This document shows positions 51,753-60,360 of a stretch of DNA of 64,000 nucleotides, in pieces. Made by a program: the position numbers and the translations under genes. The stretch spans positions 18,422 through 82,421 of the forward strand of contig AMYY01000013.1 of assembly GCA_000335735.1 (NCBI GenBank). Direction: 5' to 3'. How positions within the stretch are numbered: position 1 is the stretch's first letter; each line of letters opens with the position of its first letter. This DNA is from an alpha proteobacterium L41A (GTDB lineage: Bacteria > Pseudomonadota > Alphaproteobacteria > Caulobacterales > Caulobacteraceae). The notes beneath the pieces were generated by a model that was not told where the DNA came from, did not search any database, and was given only the letters and a program-made list of their open reading frames with translations.

Positions 51753-52258
51753 CCGGCCGGCCCGCCGCCTTTTTGGATCGAGACGGGGTGCTGATCGAGG
51801 ACAGCGGTTATCCGCATCGTCCGGAGCATCTGACGCTGATCCCGGGCGCGGCGGCGGCGGTGCGGCGGTTGAACCAGGCCGGTTATCGCACCGTAATCGT
51901 GACGAACCAGTCGGGTGTGGCGCGAGGCCTGTTCAGCGAAGAGACGATGAACGCCTTCAACGACCTGTTGGTCGCGCGACTGGCCGATGAGGGGGCGATC
52001 ATCGACGCCGTCTATTCCGCGCCCTTCCATCCCGAGGCGATCGAGGCGCGCTATCGCCATCCCGATCATCCCGACCGCAAACCCAATCCGGGCATGTTGC
52101 TGCGGGCCATCGCCGAGCACGATCTGGACCCGACGCAGTCCTTCATCATCGGCGATCAGACGCGGGATCTGCAGGCCGGTGAGCGGGCCGGGGTGGCGGG
52201 CTATTTCTTCGAGGGCGGCGATCTGGACGCTTTCGTGCGCGATGTGGTGGGTCTCTAG
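51749..52258 (+). CDS. HAD-IIIA phosphatase, GmhB/HisB-N-like
   Basis: A 169-residue HAD phosphatase with 'AAFLDRDGVLIEDSGY' (DxD), 'VIVTNQSGVARGLFS', Lys in 'RKPNPGMLLRA' and 'FIIGDQTRDLQAGERAGV'. It looks like D-glycero-D-manno-heptose 1,7-bisphosphate 7-phosphatase, but the zinc-binding Cys/His loop of GmhB is replaced by 'APFHPEAIEARYRHPDHPD', which has no cysteine. The substrate may thus differ. The start overlaps the AGE gene stop by four bases (ATGA). Confidence 0.85.
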   Translation: MTGRPAAFLDRDGVLIEDSGYPHRPEHLTLIPGAAAAVRRLNQAGYRTVIVTNQSGVARGLFSEETMNAFNDLLVARLADEGAIIDAVYSAPFHPEAIEARYRHPDHPDRKPNPGMLLRAIAEHDLDPTQSFIIGDQTRDLQAGERAGVAGYFFEGGDLDAFVRDVVGL

Positions 52259-52321
52259 GACCGGGCGTCGCATTTCCTCGCCTGGTGAATTACTCTGATC
52301 CAAAATCGGAGGACATCGCCA

Positions 52322-53203
52322 ATGAGCGCGCCCTATCCATTCGCTGAACGCCGCTGGACCTCGCCGGATGGTCTCACACTCTTTGCGCGGGATTATGCGC
52401 CCGGTCCTGGCGTCGCGCGGCCGCCGGTGATCGCCATCCATGGTCTGACCCGCAACAGCGCCGATTTCGAAGCCATAGCGCCGCTTCTGGCCCAGAGCGG
52501 GCGGCGGGTGCTGGCGGTGGATGTGCGCGGGCGCGGCCTGTCGGACCGTGCGCCCGACCCCATGACCTATATGCCCGACGTCTATGCGCGCGACGTTCTG
52601 GCCCTGATGGAGCAGGCCGGGATCGATCGAGCGGTCTTTGTCGGCACCTCCATGGGCGGGCTGATCACCATGGCGCTGACGGCGATGCGGCCCAAGGCGG
52701 TGGTCGCGGCCATTTTGAACGACATCGGGCCGGAGGTGGCGCCGGAAGGCCTCGCGCGGATCGCCGCCTACAGCGGCCAGCCGGTCGAGATCGGCTCCTG
52801 GGCCGATGCGACGGCCTATGCGAAGCGGATCAATGCGGTGGCGTTCCCGCACTATATGGATGCGGACTGGGACGTCTTCGCCCGGCGCATTTTCCGCCAG
52901 CAGCCCGACGGCGAGATCGCGCTGGACTACGATCCCGACATCGCCGTGCCGATCCGCGCGGCGGGGGCCAAGGCGCTGGTTCCGAACCTGTGGCCCATGT
53001 TCCGGCGGCTGGCGAAGAAGAAGCCGACGTTGCTGGTGCGGGGCGCTGCCTCGGATCTGCTGAGCGCCGACATCGCCGCGCGGATGAAGAAGGCGGCCCC
53101 GACCATGGCCTATGTCGAGGTTCCCGGCATCGGCCACGCGCCCATGTTGGACGAGGCCGAGGCCAAGGCGGCGATCTTCGAATTCCTGGCCGAGGTCGAT
53201 TAG
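52322..53203 (+). CDS. Alpha/beta hydrolase
   Basis: A 293-residue alpha/beta hydrolase with oxyanion 'IAIHGLTRNSADFEAIAPLLAQSGRRVLAVDVRGRG', nucleophile elbow 'AVFVGTSMGGLITMAL' (GTSMGG), the acid in 'GAASDLLSADIA' and the catalytic His in 'VPGIGHAPMLDEAEA'. The substrate is unknown. GGAGG lies at 52309-52313 before ATG 52322. It converges on the ABC ATPase gene, and the two stop codons overlap in TTAG. Confidence 0.88.
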   Translation: MSAPYPFAERRWTSPDGLTLFARDYAPGPGVARPPVIAIHGLTRNSADFEAIAPLLAQSGRRVLAVDVRGRGLSDRAPDPMTYMPDVYARDVLALMEQAGIDRAVFVGTSMGGLITMALTAMRPKAVVAAILNDIGPEVAPEGLARIAAYSGQPVEIGSWADATAYAKRINAVAFPHYMDADWDVFARRIFRQQPDGEIALDYDPDIAVPIRAAGAKALVPNLWPMFRRLAKKKPTLLVRGAASDLLSADIAARMKKAAPTMAYVEVPGIGHAPMLDEAEAKAAIFEFLAEVD

Positions 53204-54174
53204 TCCTTGGTCGGATCGACCCGCGACGCATCGCCGTAGGTCAGGGCCAGGAAGACGTCCTCCAAGTCCGGATCTTCGGTGGTGATGTCGGCGATGGTGA
53301 CGCCGGCGGCGCGCACGGCGTTGATGACCTGCTCGACCGACGACTGCCCCTTTTTATAGGCGACCGCGAAGGCGCCGCCCGGACGAGGCGTAACCTCGAA
53401 GCCGGCCAGCACCGGCGGCGTCGCCTGTGGCGTTTCCGGAGTCACGACGACATTGCGGCTGTCCAGACGGCGCAGAAGCTGCGGCGTCGGTTCGCAGGCA
53501 ACCACCTCGCCCCGGTTGACGATGGCGATGGTGTCGCAAAGCTCCTGGGCCTCTTCGAGATAGTGGGTGGTCAGGACGATGGTCACCCCCTCCTCGTTGA
53601 TGCGGCGGACGTAGGCCCAGAGCTGGCGACGCAGTTCGACATCTACCCCGGCCGTCGGCTCGTCCAGGATCAGGATGGGCGGATTGTGGACCAGGGCCTT
53701 GGCCACCATCAGGCGGCGCTTCATGCCGCCGGACAGGGCGCGGACATAGGCGTTGGCCTTGTCCGACAGGCCAAGCGCGGCCAGAAGTTCGTCGGACCGC
53801 CGCTCGTCCTTGGGCACGCCGTAAAAGCCCGCCTGCACCTCCAGCGATTCGCGCGGGGTGAAGAAGACGTCGGCGACGATCTCCTGCGGCACGACGCCCA
53901 GGGCGGCGGCGGCGTCGCGCGGCTCCTTGTCGATATCGCGGCCCCAAATGGTCACAGAGCCTTCGGACTTCTTCACCACCCCGGCCAGGATGTTGATCAG
54001 GGTCGACTTGCCCGCCCCGTTCGGGCCCAGCAGGCCGAAGACCGAGCCGCGCGGAATGACCAGATCGACGCCGCGCAGGGCCGTCTTGGGGGCGGCCTTC
54101 TTGGAGCCGGCATAGGTCTTCTTCAGTCCCCGCACCTCGATGGCGTTGTCGGGCAGGGCGAGGGTCTCTGACAT
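53200..54174 (-). CDS. ABC transporter ATP-binding protein (ABC-2 type exporter)
   Basis: A 324-residue ATPase. Walker A is 'GLLGPNGAGKSTLINILAGV', the Q-loop is 'VVPQEI', the signature is 'ALSGGMKRRLMVAKAL', Walker B is 'ILILDEPTAGVDVELRRQLW', the H-loop is 'VLTTHYLEEAQELCD', and a C-terminal DUF4162-like extension follows. It resembles NodI/DrrA-type exporter ATPases. No permease gene is adjacent on the left or right, so it must work with a membrane partner encoded elsewhere. Confidence 0.9.
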   Translation of the reverse strand: MSETLALPDNAIEVRGLKKTYAGSKKAAPKTALRGVDLVIPRGSVFGLLGPNGAGKSTLINILAGVVKKSEGSVTIWGRDIDKEPRDAAAALGVVPQEIVADVFFTPRESLEVQAGFYGVPKDERRSDELLAALGLSDKANAYVRALSGGMKRRLMVAKALVHNPPILILDEPTAGVDVELRRQLWAYVRRINEEGVTIVLTTHYLEEAQELCDTIAIVNRGEVVACEPTPQLLRRLDSRNVVVTPETPQATPPVLAGFEVTPRPGGAFAVAYKKGQSSVEQVINAVRAAGVTIADITTEDPDLEDVFLALTYGDASRVDPTKD

Positions 54175-54292
54175 GATCGGCTATTCACTCGGACGGGACG
54201 GCGAGCGGCATAGGTAGGGCGCGCGATCGCAATCGCCAACCTGTCTCGCCGACAGCATCAGACAAGCAGACCTGTCGATGTGTCAATGGTGC

Positions 54293-54338
54293 TTGACGTC
54301 ACCAATCAGTATGTCTAGTTTGCTTGTCATAAAGACAA
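54293..54338 (+). promoter_or_regulatory. Promoter/operator region with GACAA/TTGTC repeats
   Basis: TTGACG (54293-54298) and TAGTTT (54316-54321) are a plausible -35/-10 pair. GTCAA-N6-TTGAC (54282-54297) and TTGTC-N5-GACAA (54324-54338) are two dyads flanking it, one over the -35 and one over the start region. They look like repressor sites for the small membrane-protein gene. Confidence 0.45.
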
Positions 54339-54359
54339 CCGAACTTGATGGAGATCGCC

Positions 54360-54653
54360 GTGACCCCCGTTCAAAGAGCCAAGACGCCTCTGACCCGCAC
54401 CCGCCTGATCGGCTTCGTCGCCATGGCGGTCTGCGCCACTGGCTATATTGGTGGAGGACTGACGCTGCTGGCGGGCAAGACCGATCAGATCGAGATGACG
54501 CATGCCGCCATCGCCGGCGCCGCCCTGTTGCTGATCGGCGAGATCGGTCTGTGGGTCGGCGCGGCCTGTCTGGGCCTGACCTTGTTCAAGAAGCGCAAGG
54601 CGATGCTGAGCCGTCTTCTGGGCCGTTGCCCGGCGGCGCCCAGCGAGGTTTGA
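54360..54653 (+). CDS. Small two-helix membrane protein (transporter-suffix-like)
   Basis: A 97-residue protein with two transmembrane helices: 'LIGFVAMAVCATGYIGGGLTLLAG' and 'AAIAGAALLLIGEIGLWVGAACLGLTLF'. A basic C-terminal tail follows. It resembles the small membrane family annotated as 'transporter suffix domain' proteins, whose role is unknown. GTG 54360 is preferred because GGAG lies six bases before it; ATG 54348 is an alternative. A pair of dyads upstream suggests specific regulation. Confidence 0.68.
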   Translation: MTPVQRAKTPLTRTRLIGFVAMAVCATGYIGGGLTLLAGKTDQIEMTHAAIAGAALLLIGEIGLWVGAACLGLTLFKKRKAMLSRLLGRCPAAPSEV

Positions 54654-54709
54654 CCTTCGGGGCCGGTCCGCCTAGGAAGCCCGCAAGCTTTTCAGACCCG
54701 GACCGGACC

Positions 54710-54949
54710 ATGCCTCCCCGCCATTCCGACGCCATCATCCCGCCGCCCGAAGAGATCGTCGTCTCGACCAAACGCGTGGCCTGCGACGGCGGCGGCGGGG
54801 CCCTGGGTCATCCGCTGGTCTATATGGACATGGGCGAGGACGACTTCATCGAGTGCGGCTATTGCGACCGGCGTTTCGTCCTGTCGGCCCAGGCGCACGA
54901 CGAGAACGAATATCTGAGCCCCGCGGCCCGCGCGCCCGAGGCCCACTGA
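54710..54949 (+). CDS. Zinc-finger CHCC domain protein
   Basis: A 79-residue protein. The zinc site Cys-His-Cys-Cys is 'RVACDGGGGALGHPLVYMDM' followed by 'ECGYCDRRF'. The family is the bacterial counterpart of the mitochondrial complex I NDUFS6 zinc protein, common in alphaproteobacteria. ATG 54710 starts after the previous gene with a 56-base gap. An N-terminal flexible 25 residues precede the domain. Confidence 0.88.
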   Translation: MPPRHSDAIIPPPEEIVVSTKRVACDGGGGALGHPLVYMDMGEDDFIECGYCDRRFVLSAQAHDENEYLSPAARAPEAH

Positions 54950-55030
54950 GACCGTAACCTCAGTTCAGTCGCGGTGTTGCGGCGGTTGGGTCTATAGACG
55001 GCTGACACCCTGTTCGGACGGAGACGAGCC

Positions 55031-55471
55031 TTGCGCTATCTGCACACCATGGTCCGGGTAAAGGACATCGACGCCTCGCTGCATTTCTACTGTGACCTGC
55101 TGGGTCTGCAGGAGGTGCGCCGCACCGAGAACGAGGCGGGCCGGTTCACCTTGGTCTTTCTCGCAGCGCCCAAGAATCTGGAACAGTCAGCGGCGGAACG
55201 CTGCCCCGAGGTCGAGCTGACCTTCAACTGGGATCCTGAAGAGTATCAGGGCGGCCGCAACTTCGGTCACCTGGCCTATAAGGTCGATGACATCTACGCC
55301 GCCTGCCAGAAGCTGATGGACGGCGGGGTGACGATCAACCGTCCGCCGCGCGACGGCAACATGGCCTTCGTTCGCTCGCCCGACGGCATCTCCATCGAAC
55401 TGCTTCAGGAAGGCGCGCCGCTGGCGCCGGCCGAGCCCTGGGCCTCAATGCCGAACGTCGGCGCCTGGTGA
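55031..55471 (+). CDS. gloA: Lactoylglutathione lyase (glyoxalase I)
   Basis: A 146-residue vicinal-oxygen-chelate enzyme. Metal ligand His5 is in 'MRYLHTMVRVKDIDASLHFY', further ligands are in 'GHLAYKVDDIYAACQKL' and 'GISIELLQEG', and 'NWDPEEYQGGRNFGHLA' is typical of GloA. It detoxifies methylglyoxal with glutathione. TTG at 55031 is the start, as GGAG (55020 region) precedes it and no ATG occurs before the conserved His. The next gene overlaps its stop by one base. A CTATAGAC element (54992-54999) upstream is a likely -10. Confidence 0.93.
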   Translation: MRYLHTMVRVKDIDASLHFYCDLLGLQEVRRTENEAGRFTLVFLAAPKNLEQSAAERCPEVELTFNWDPEEYQGGRNFGHLAYKVDDIYAACQKLMDGGVTINRPPRDGNMAFVRSPDGISIELLQEGAPLAPAEPWASMPNVGAW

Positions 55472-56088
55472 TGACGGCGCGGACGGCGGCTCTGCTGACG
55501 GTTGCGGCGGTCGTGCTGTCGGCCTGCGCCTCGACCACCGAGAGCAACACCGGCCGCACGGCGACGGAGCAGCTGCTCTTGGCGCGCGCCTCGGACCGGG
55601 CGGTCGAGGGGCTGGTCCTGCCGCTGCCGACGGGCGCTTCGGTTTTCATCGACGACGCCTATTTCCAGGGCGAGGGCACCCGCTATGCCGTCAGCGCGAT
55701 ACGCGGCGCGATCTCGGACGCCGGTTTCAGCCTTGCCCGCAACAAGGACGAGGCGAACGCCGTGTTCGAGATCCGCGCCGGCGCGCTTTCGCTGGAGCAG
55801 ATGCGGCGGGTCTTCGGCATTCCCGAGATGCGGATCCCGATCAACGAGACCTTCAACGTCGTCTCCCTGCCGGAACTGTCGGTCTACAGCCACCGCGACC
55901 GGGTCGGGGTCGCCGAGTTTTCGGGCTTCCTCTACGAAGCCAAGACCGGTGCGCCGCTGGGCGCCGTCGTGCCGATGATCGGCACCTATCGCATCCGCAG
56001 CCACAAGGCCTTCATGGTCGTGTCCTGGGGCCAGCAGCAGGCGCAGCCGGGTCAACGCGATCCGGGATCGAGCTGGACCGAATTCTGA
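55471..56088 (+). CDS. Putative lipoprotein, DUF6655-like
   Basis: A 205-residue envelope protein. The signal 'LLTVAAVVLSACASTTESN' has a lipobox (LSAC) and the mature part begins 'GRTATEQLLLARASDRAVEGLVLPLPTGASVFIDDAYF'. The 'TATEQLLL..A.DRA' segment resembles DUF6655-type lipoproteins, function unknown. It is translationally coupled to gloA (one-base overlap) and lies 37 bases before polA. Confidence 0.72.
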   Translation: MTARTAALLTVAAVVLSACASTTESNTGRTATEQLLLARASDRAVEGLVLPLPTGASVFIDDAYFQGEGTRYAVSAIRGAISDAGFSLARNKDEANAVFEIRAGALSLEQMRRVFGIPEMRIPINETFNVVSLPELSVYSHRDRVGVAEFSGFLYEAKTGAPLGAVVPMIGTYRIRSHKAFMVVSWGQQQAQPGQRDPGSSWTEF

Positions 56089-56125
56089 CGCTGACGCGGG
56101 GGCGTTGGAGCCCTATGTTCCGGCC

Positions 56126-59038
56126 ATGACCGAGACGACCGCGCCCGAGAATCCAGAAACCGAACGCCCGATGACGCAGGATGGCCCTGCGCTTCGGTTG
56201 TGGATGATCGACGCCTCGGCCTACATCTTTCGCGCCTATCACGCCCTGCCGCCTCTGACGCGCAAGTCCGACGGCCTGCCGGTCGGCGCGGTCCAGGGCT
56301 ACTGCAACATGTTGTGGAAGCTGCTGAAGGACATGAAGGGCGCGGATGGCCCGACCCATCTGGTGGCCATCTTCGACCACTCGGAAAAGACGTTCCGCAA
56401 CACCCTGTACGATCAGTACAAGGCCCATCGCCCGCCGCCGCCCGAGGATCTGGTCCCGCAGTTTCCGCTGGTGCGCGAGGCGACGGCGGCGTTCGGTGTG
56501 CATTGCGTCGAACTGCCTGGCTATGAGGCCGACGACCTGATCGCCACCTACGCCTGCAAGGCGCGCGATGCGGGCGGGGAGGCGGTGATCGTCTCGTCGG
56601 ACAAGGATCTGATGCAGCTGATCGGCGGCGGCGTCGTGATGTGGGATCCGATGAAGGACCGGCGTCTGGCCGAGCCCGAGGTCTTCGAAAAGTTCGGCGT
56701 TACGCCCGAGAAGATGGTCGATCTGCAGGCCCTGATCGGCGATAGCGTCGACAACGTCCCCGGCGCGCCGGGGATCGGGCCGAAGACGGCGGCGCAGCTG
56801 CTGGACGAATACGGCGATCTGGACACCCTGTTGGCCAATGCCGGTGAGATCAAACAGCCCAAGCGCCGCCAGACCCTCATCGACTTCGCCGACCAGATCC
56901 GTCTGTCGCGCGAACTGGTGCGCCTGACCTGCGATGCGCCGGCGCCCGAGGCGATCGACGATTTTGCCGTGCGCGATCCCGATCCCGCGATCCTGTCGGC
57001 CTTCTTGGAGACGATGGAGTTCCGCTCGCTGCAGCGCCGCGTCGGCGACGGCAAGGCCGGGCCCAGCGACGTTTCCGCCTTTGCGCCCAAGCGTGCGCCG
57101 AACCTGAGCGCGCCGGTTGCGACCCCTCGCTACGGCCAGGTCGTCGAAGGCCCGGCCGAGGTTCAGACCTTTGATCACGCGGCCTATGAATGCGTTCAGA
57201 CCGAAGAGGCGCTGGATCGCTGGATCGCGCGCGCGACCGAGGTCGGCGTCGTCGGCTTCGACACCGAGACCGATACGCTGTCGGCGACCCATGCGGGCCT
57301 GTGCGGCGTGTCGCTGGCGGTGGGGCCGAACGAGGCCTGCTACATCCCCCTGACGCACGAGCATGAGCCGCAGGCCGGCGAGGGCGGTCTGTTTGGCGAA
57401 GCGGGAGAGGCGCCCGAGCCGATCCATCAGCTGGACAAGCCCACGACCCTGGCCAAGCTGAAGACGCTGCTGGAAGACCCGTCGGTCCTGAAGGTGCTCC
57501 AGAACGCCAAATACGACATCGCCGTCATGGCGCGCCGGGGCATCCGAGTCGCGCCCTATGACGACACGATGCTGATTTCCTATGTCCTGGAGGGCGGACT
57601 GCACGGGCACGGCATGGACGAGCTGGCGCGCCTGCACCTGGGCCACGAGCCGATTCCGTTCAAGAGCGTCGCGGGGACAGGCAAGAGCCAGAAATCCTTC
57701 AAGCACGTCGCGCTGAAACCCGCCTCGGAATATGCCGCCGAGGATGCGGATGTGACCCTGCGGCTTTGGCGTATTCTGAAGCCCCGTCTGGCGCGTGAGG
57801 GCCTGTCCACCGTCTATGAGACGCTGGAACGCGGCATGCCGACGGTGCTGGCGGACATGGAGCTGAACGGGGTCCGCATCGATCCCGACCGGCTGAAGCG
57901 GTTGTCCAGCGAGTTCGGCCTGCGCATGGCCGAGCTGGAGGCCCAGGCTCATGAGATCGCCGGGCGCCCCTTCAACATCGGCTCGCCGCGCCAGATCGGC
58001 GAGATACTGTTCGGCGAACTGAACCTGCCGGGTGGCAAGAAGACCGCCTCGGGCCAGTGGGGCACCGACGCCAGCGTGCTGGAGGAACTGGCGCTAAGCC
58101 ACGATCTGCCGCGCGCGATCCTGGACTGGCGCCAGCTGTCGAAGCTGAAGGGCACCTATACGGACGCCCTGACCGCCGCCGCCGATCCCAAGACCGATAG
58201 GGTGCACACCAGCTATCAGCTGGCCGCCGCCACCACGGGCCGTCTGGCGTCCAGCGATCCCAACCTGCAGAACATCCCGATCCGCACCGAGACGGGCCGC
58301 GAGATCCGCCAGGCCTTCATCGCCGCGCCCGGCCATGTCCTGATCAGCGCCGACTACAGCCAGATCGAGCTGCGCCTTTTGGCCCATATCGGCGACATCC
58401 CCGAGCTGAAGCGCGCCTTCAAGGCGGGACTGGATATTCACGCGGCGACGGCGTCCGAGATGTTCGGCGTGCCGGTCGAGGGCATGCCGTCCGAGACCCG
58501 CCGGCGCGCCAAGGCGATCAACTTCGGCATCGTCTACGGCATTTCGGCCTTCGGCCTGGCCAACCAGCTGGGCATCGATCAGGGCGAGGCGGGGGCCTAT
58601 ATCAAGACCTATTTCGAACGCTTCCCCGGCATCCGCGCCTATATGGACAAGACCAAGGCCGAGGTGCGCCAGACCGGCTTCGTCTCGACCGTCTTCGGCC
58701 GCCGCATCCACATCCCGGCCATTCACTCCAAGTCCGGCGCCGAGCGCCAGTTCGGCGAGCGCGCCGCCATCAACGCCCCGATCCAGGGCGCGGCCGCCGA
58801 TATCATCCGCCGCGCCATGATCCGCATGCCGGCCGCCCTGACCGAAGCAGGCTTAAGCACGCGCATGCTGCTTCAGGTCCACGACGAACTGGTGTTCGAG
58901 GCGCCGGAAGCCGAGGCCGACCGCGCCATCGCCGTCATCAAGCGCGTGATGGAGAACGCATCGGATCCGGCCGTGGCGTTGTCAGTGCCGTTGGTAGTGG
59001 ATGCCCGAGCGGCGTCGAACTGGGACGCCGCGCACTGA
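56126..59038 (+). CDS. polA: DNA polymerase I
   Basis: A 970-residue PolA. The N-terminal 5'-3' exonuclease has 'WMIDASAYIFRAYHALPPL', 'YEADDLIATYA' and 'SSDKDLMQL'. The 3'-5' exonuclease domain is intact ('GVVGFDTETDTLS', 'NAKYDIAVMARRGI', 'YAAEDADVTLRLW'), so proofreading is expected. The polymerase domain has motif A 'LISADYSQIELRLLAHI', motif B 'RRRAKAINFGIVYGISAFGLANQ' and motif C 'LLQVHDELVFEAP'. Start could be ATG 56126 or ATG 56171 ('MTQDGPALRLWMIDA'); the region between them is weakly conserved. Confidence 0.96.
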   Translation: MTETTAPENPETERPMTQDGPALRLWMIDASAYIFRAYHALPPLTRKSDGLPVGAVQGYCNMLWKLLKDMKGADGPTHLVAIFDHSEKTFRNTLYDQYKAHRPPPPEDLVPQFPLVREATAAFGVHCVELPGYEADDLIATYACKARDAGGEAVIVSSDKDLMQLIGGGVVMWDPMKDRRLAEPEVFEKFGVTPEKMVDLQALIGDSVDNVPGAPGIGPKTAAQLLDEYGDLDTLLANAGEIKQPKRRQTLIDFADQIRLSRELVRLTCDAPAPEAIDDFAVRDPDPAILSAFLETMEFRSLQRRVGDGKAGPSDVSAFAPKRAPNLSAPVATPRYGQVVEGPAEVQTFDHAAYECVQTEEALDRWIARATEVGVVGFDTETDTLSATHAGLCGVSLAVGPNEACYIPLTHEHEPQAGEGGLFGEAGEAPEPIHQLDKPTTLAKLKTLLEDPSVLKVLQNAKYDIAVMARRGIRVAPYDDTMLISYVLEGGLHGHGMDELARLHLGHEPIPFKSVAGTGKSQKSFKHVALKPASEYAAEDADVTLRLWRILKPRLAREGLSTVYETLERGMPTVLADMELNGVRIDPDRLKRLSSEFGLRMAELEAQAHEIAGRPFNIGSPRQIGEILFGELNLPGGKKTASGQWGTDASVLEELALSHDLPRAILDWRQLSKLKGTYTDALTAAADPKTDRVHTSYQLAAATTGRLASSDPNLQNIPIRTETGREIRQAFIAAPGHVLISADYSQIELRLLAHIGDIPELKRAFKAGLDIHAATASEMFGVPVEGMPSETRRRAKAINFGIVYGISAFGLANQLGIDQGEAGAYIKTYFERFPGIRAYMDKTKAEVRQTGFVSTVFGRRIHIPAIHSKSGAERQFGERAAINAPIQGAAADIIRRAMIRMPAALTEAGLSTRMLLQVHDELVFEAPEAEADRAIAVIKRVMENASDPAVALSVPLVVDARAASNWDAAH

Positions 59039-59045
59039 TCAGATT

Positions 59046-60200
59046 TCAGGCGGCCAGCATGCCGATGTCGTCGGGCGCTTCGCCGCGTCCCAGCAGGCCG
59101 GTTTCGAAGTCCATGAAGATGTCCATCAGCTCCTCGACGTTCACTGGAGCGGCCGAAGGGCCGAAACGGAACCGCCAATAGCTGACGATATGCTGGACGG
59201 CGCCCAGCTGGTCGCCCAGTTTGGAGAACATGGACGGGGCGTCCAGCAGGAAGTCGCGGAAGGCGATAGGGCGGCCTTCCTGGGTCAGTTTGGCGTAGGC
59301 GTCGTCATAGATGCGAAGGGTGCGGCTGACCTCGTCGCAGGTCTTGATGATGCGACCGCGCAGCACGTCGCGGCTGCGATTCAGATATTCCTTGGCGGGG
59401 CGGTCGATCTTGCCCACGGGCTTGATGGTGCGTACGGCCTCGGCGACCGCGGCGACCTCGCCCAGCAGGGCGGCGAGCGTCCACTTGTAATAGAGGAAGC
59501 CCTTCCAGCAAAAGACGCCCTCCTGATACTGCTCGGGCGCCAGGCGCAGGGTCAGTCGCAGGGCGTCAAGCTGATCTCCCGGCGTGTTCGACAGGATCTT
59601 GGACGCCATCCGCCCGGTCGAGTCGGAGCTGACAGCGATCATGTCGTCACCAAGACTGAGCGTGACCAGCGGCTCGATCTCGTTGCGGACGAAGGCCAGC
59701 ATGCGCTCAAGGTCGCTATCGCTGATGGAGAAATAGCAGGGCGAGGGATCCAGGCCGCCGCGTCGAAGCTGTTCGCGCAGGAGGAAGGGATCGAGCGAGG
59801 GGAGCTCGTCGATCAGGCGCAAGGTCTGAATGTCGGGATGGGTGGCGGCGACACCGAACGCCTCCATCAAGATGCGCTCGAACCCGATCTGATTGACGAA
59901 GACATATCGGCCCCCGGTCTTCAAATCCGCATCGTCGATCGGCATGACCACCTTGGTGGCCACTTGGCGTCGGCCGTTGAACAGGTCGGTTTCGTTTCGC
60001 CGCAGCCTATGTTTGATGATGAGGGCGCGGTTCAGGGCCGCCGTGCGGAAGATCGGGCGCGCGGCCCAATCGGGATTACGCACGGCGCCGTCTAAGGCGC
60101 TATCACCATTCTCTTCCCAGACGCGCAGCAGGTTCAGCACGCGGGCGGTGGAAGCCGAGCCTCTCAAAAGCTCCAGGTTGCGAACGGCGCGATCAGTCAT
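59046..60200 (-). CDS. Hypothetical protein, unrecognised 384 residues
   Basis: A soluble 384-residue protein with no signal peptide or membrane segment. Visible blocks are 'RAVRNLELLRGSASTARVLNLLRVWEENGDSALDGAV', 'KVVMPIDDADLKTGGRYVFVNQIGFERIL', 'CYFSISDSDLERMLAFVRNEIEPLVTLSLG' and a helical C-terminal half containing 'FCWKGFLYYKWTLAALLGEVAAVAEAVRTIKP'. It is unlike enzyme families I recognise. The codon usage looks like its neighbours, so it is native rather than acquired. It converges on polA with a seven-base gap. ATG 60200 is chosen; a frame extension to 60221 exists. Confidence 0.75.
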   Translation of the reverse strand: MTDRAVRNLELLRGSASTARVLNLLRVWEENGDSALDGAVRNPDWAARPIFRTAALNRALIIKHRLRRNETDLFNGRRQVATKVVMPIDDADLKTGGRYVFVNQIGFERILMEAFGVAATHPDIQTLRLIDELPSLDPFLLREQLRRGGLDPSPCYFSISDSDLERMLAFVRNEIEPLVTLSLGDDMIAVSSDSTGRMASKILSNTPGDQLDALRLTLRLAPEQYQEGVFCWKGFLYYKWTLAALLGEVAAVAEAVRTIKPVGKIDRPAKEYLNRSRDVLRGRIIKTCDEVSRTLRIYDDAYAKLTQEGRPIAFRDFLLDAPSMFSKLGDQLGAVQHIVSYWRFRFGPSAAPVNVEELMDIFMDFETGLLGRGEAPDDIGMLAA

Positions 60201-60360
60201 GGCGATGACCCTAAGCTTCAATCGTCACCAAATGGCTTAGCTGGACCGGAGAAATATCTTCGGTTGGTGAAGGCCAGGCCGGTTGAGGCTCAAACCCGCT
60301 TGCAGAGCGGTTGATGCCTCGCGCTGGCGCGTGACGGCGATCCGGGTTTAGAACGACGGC

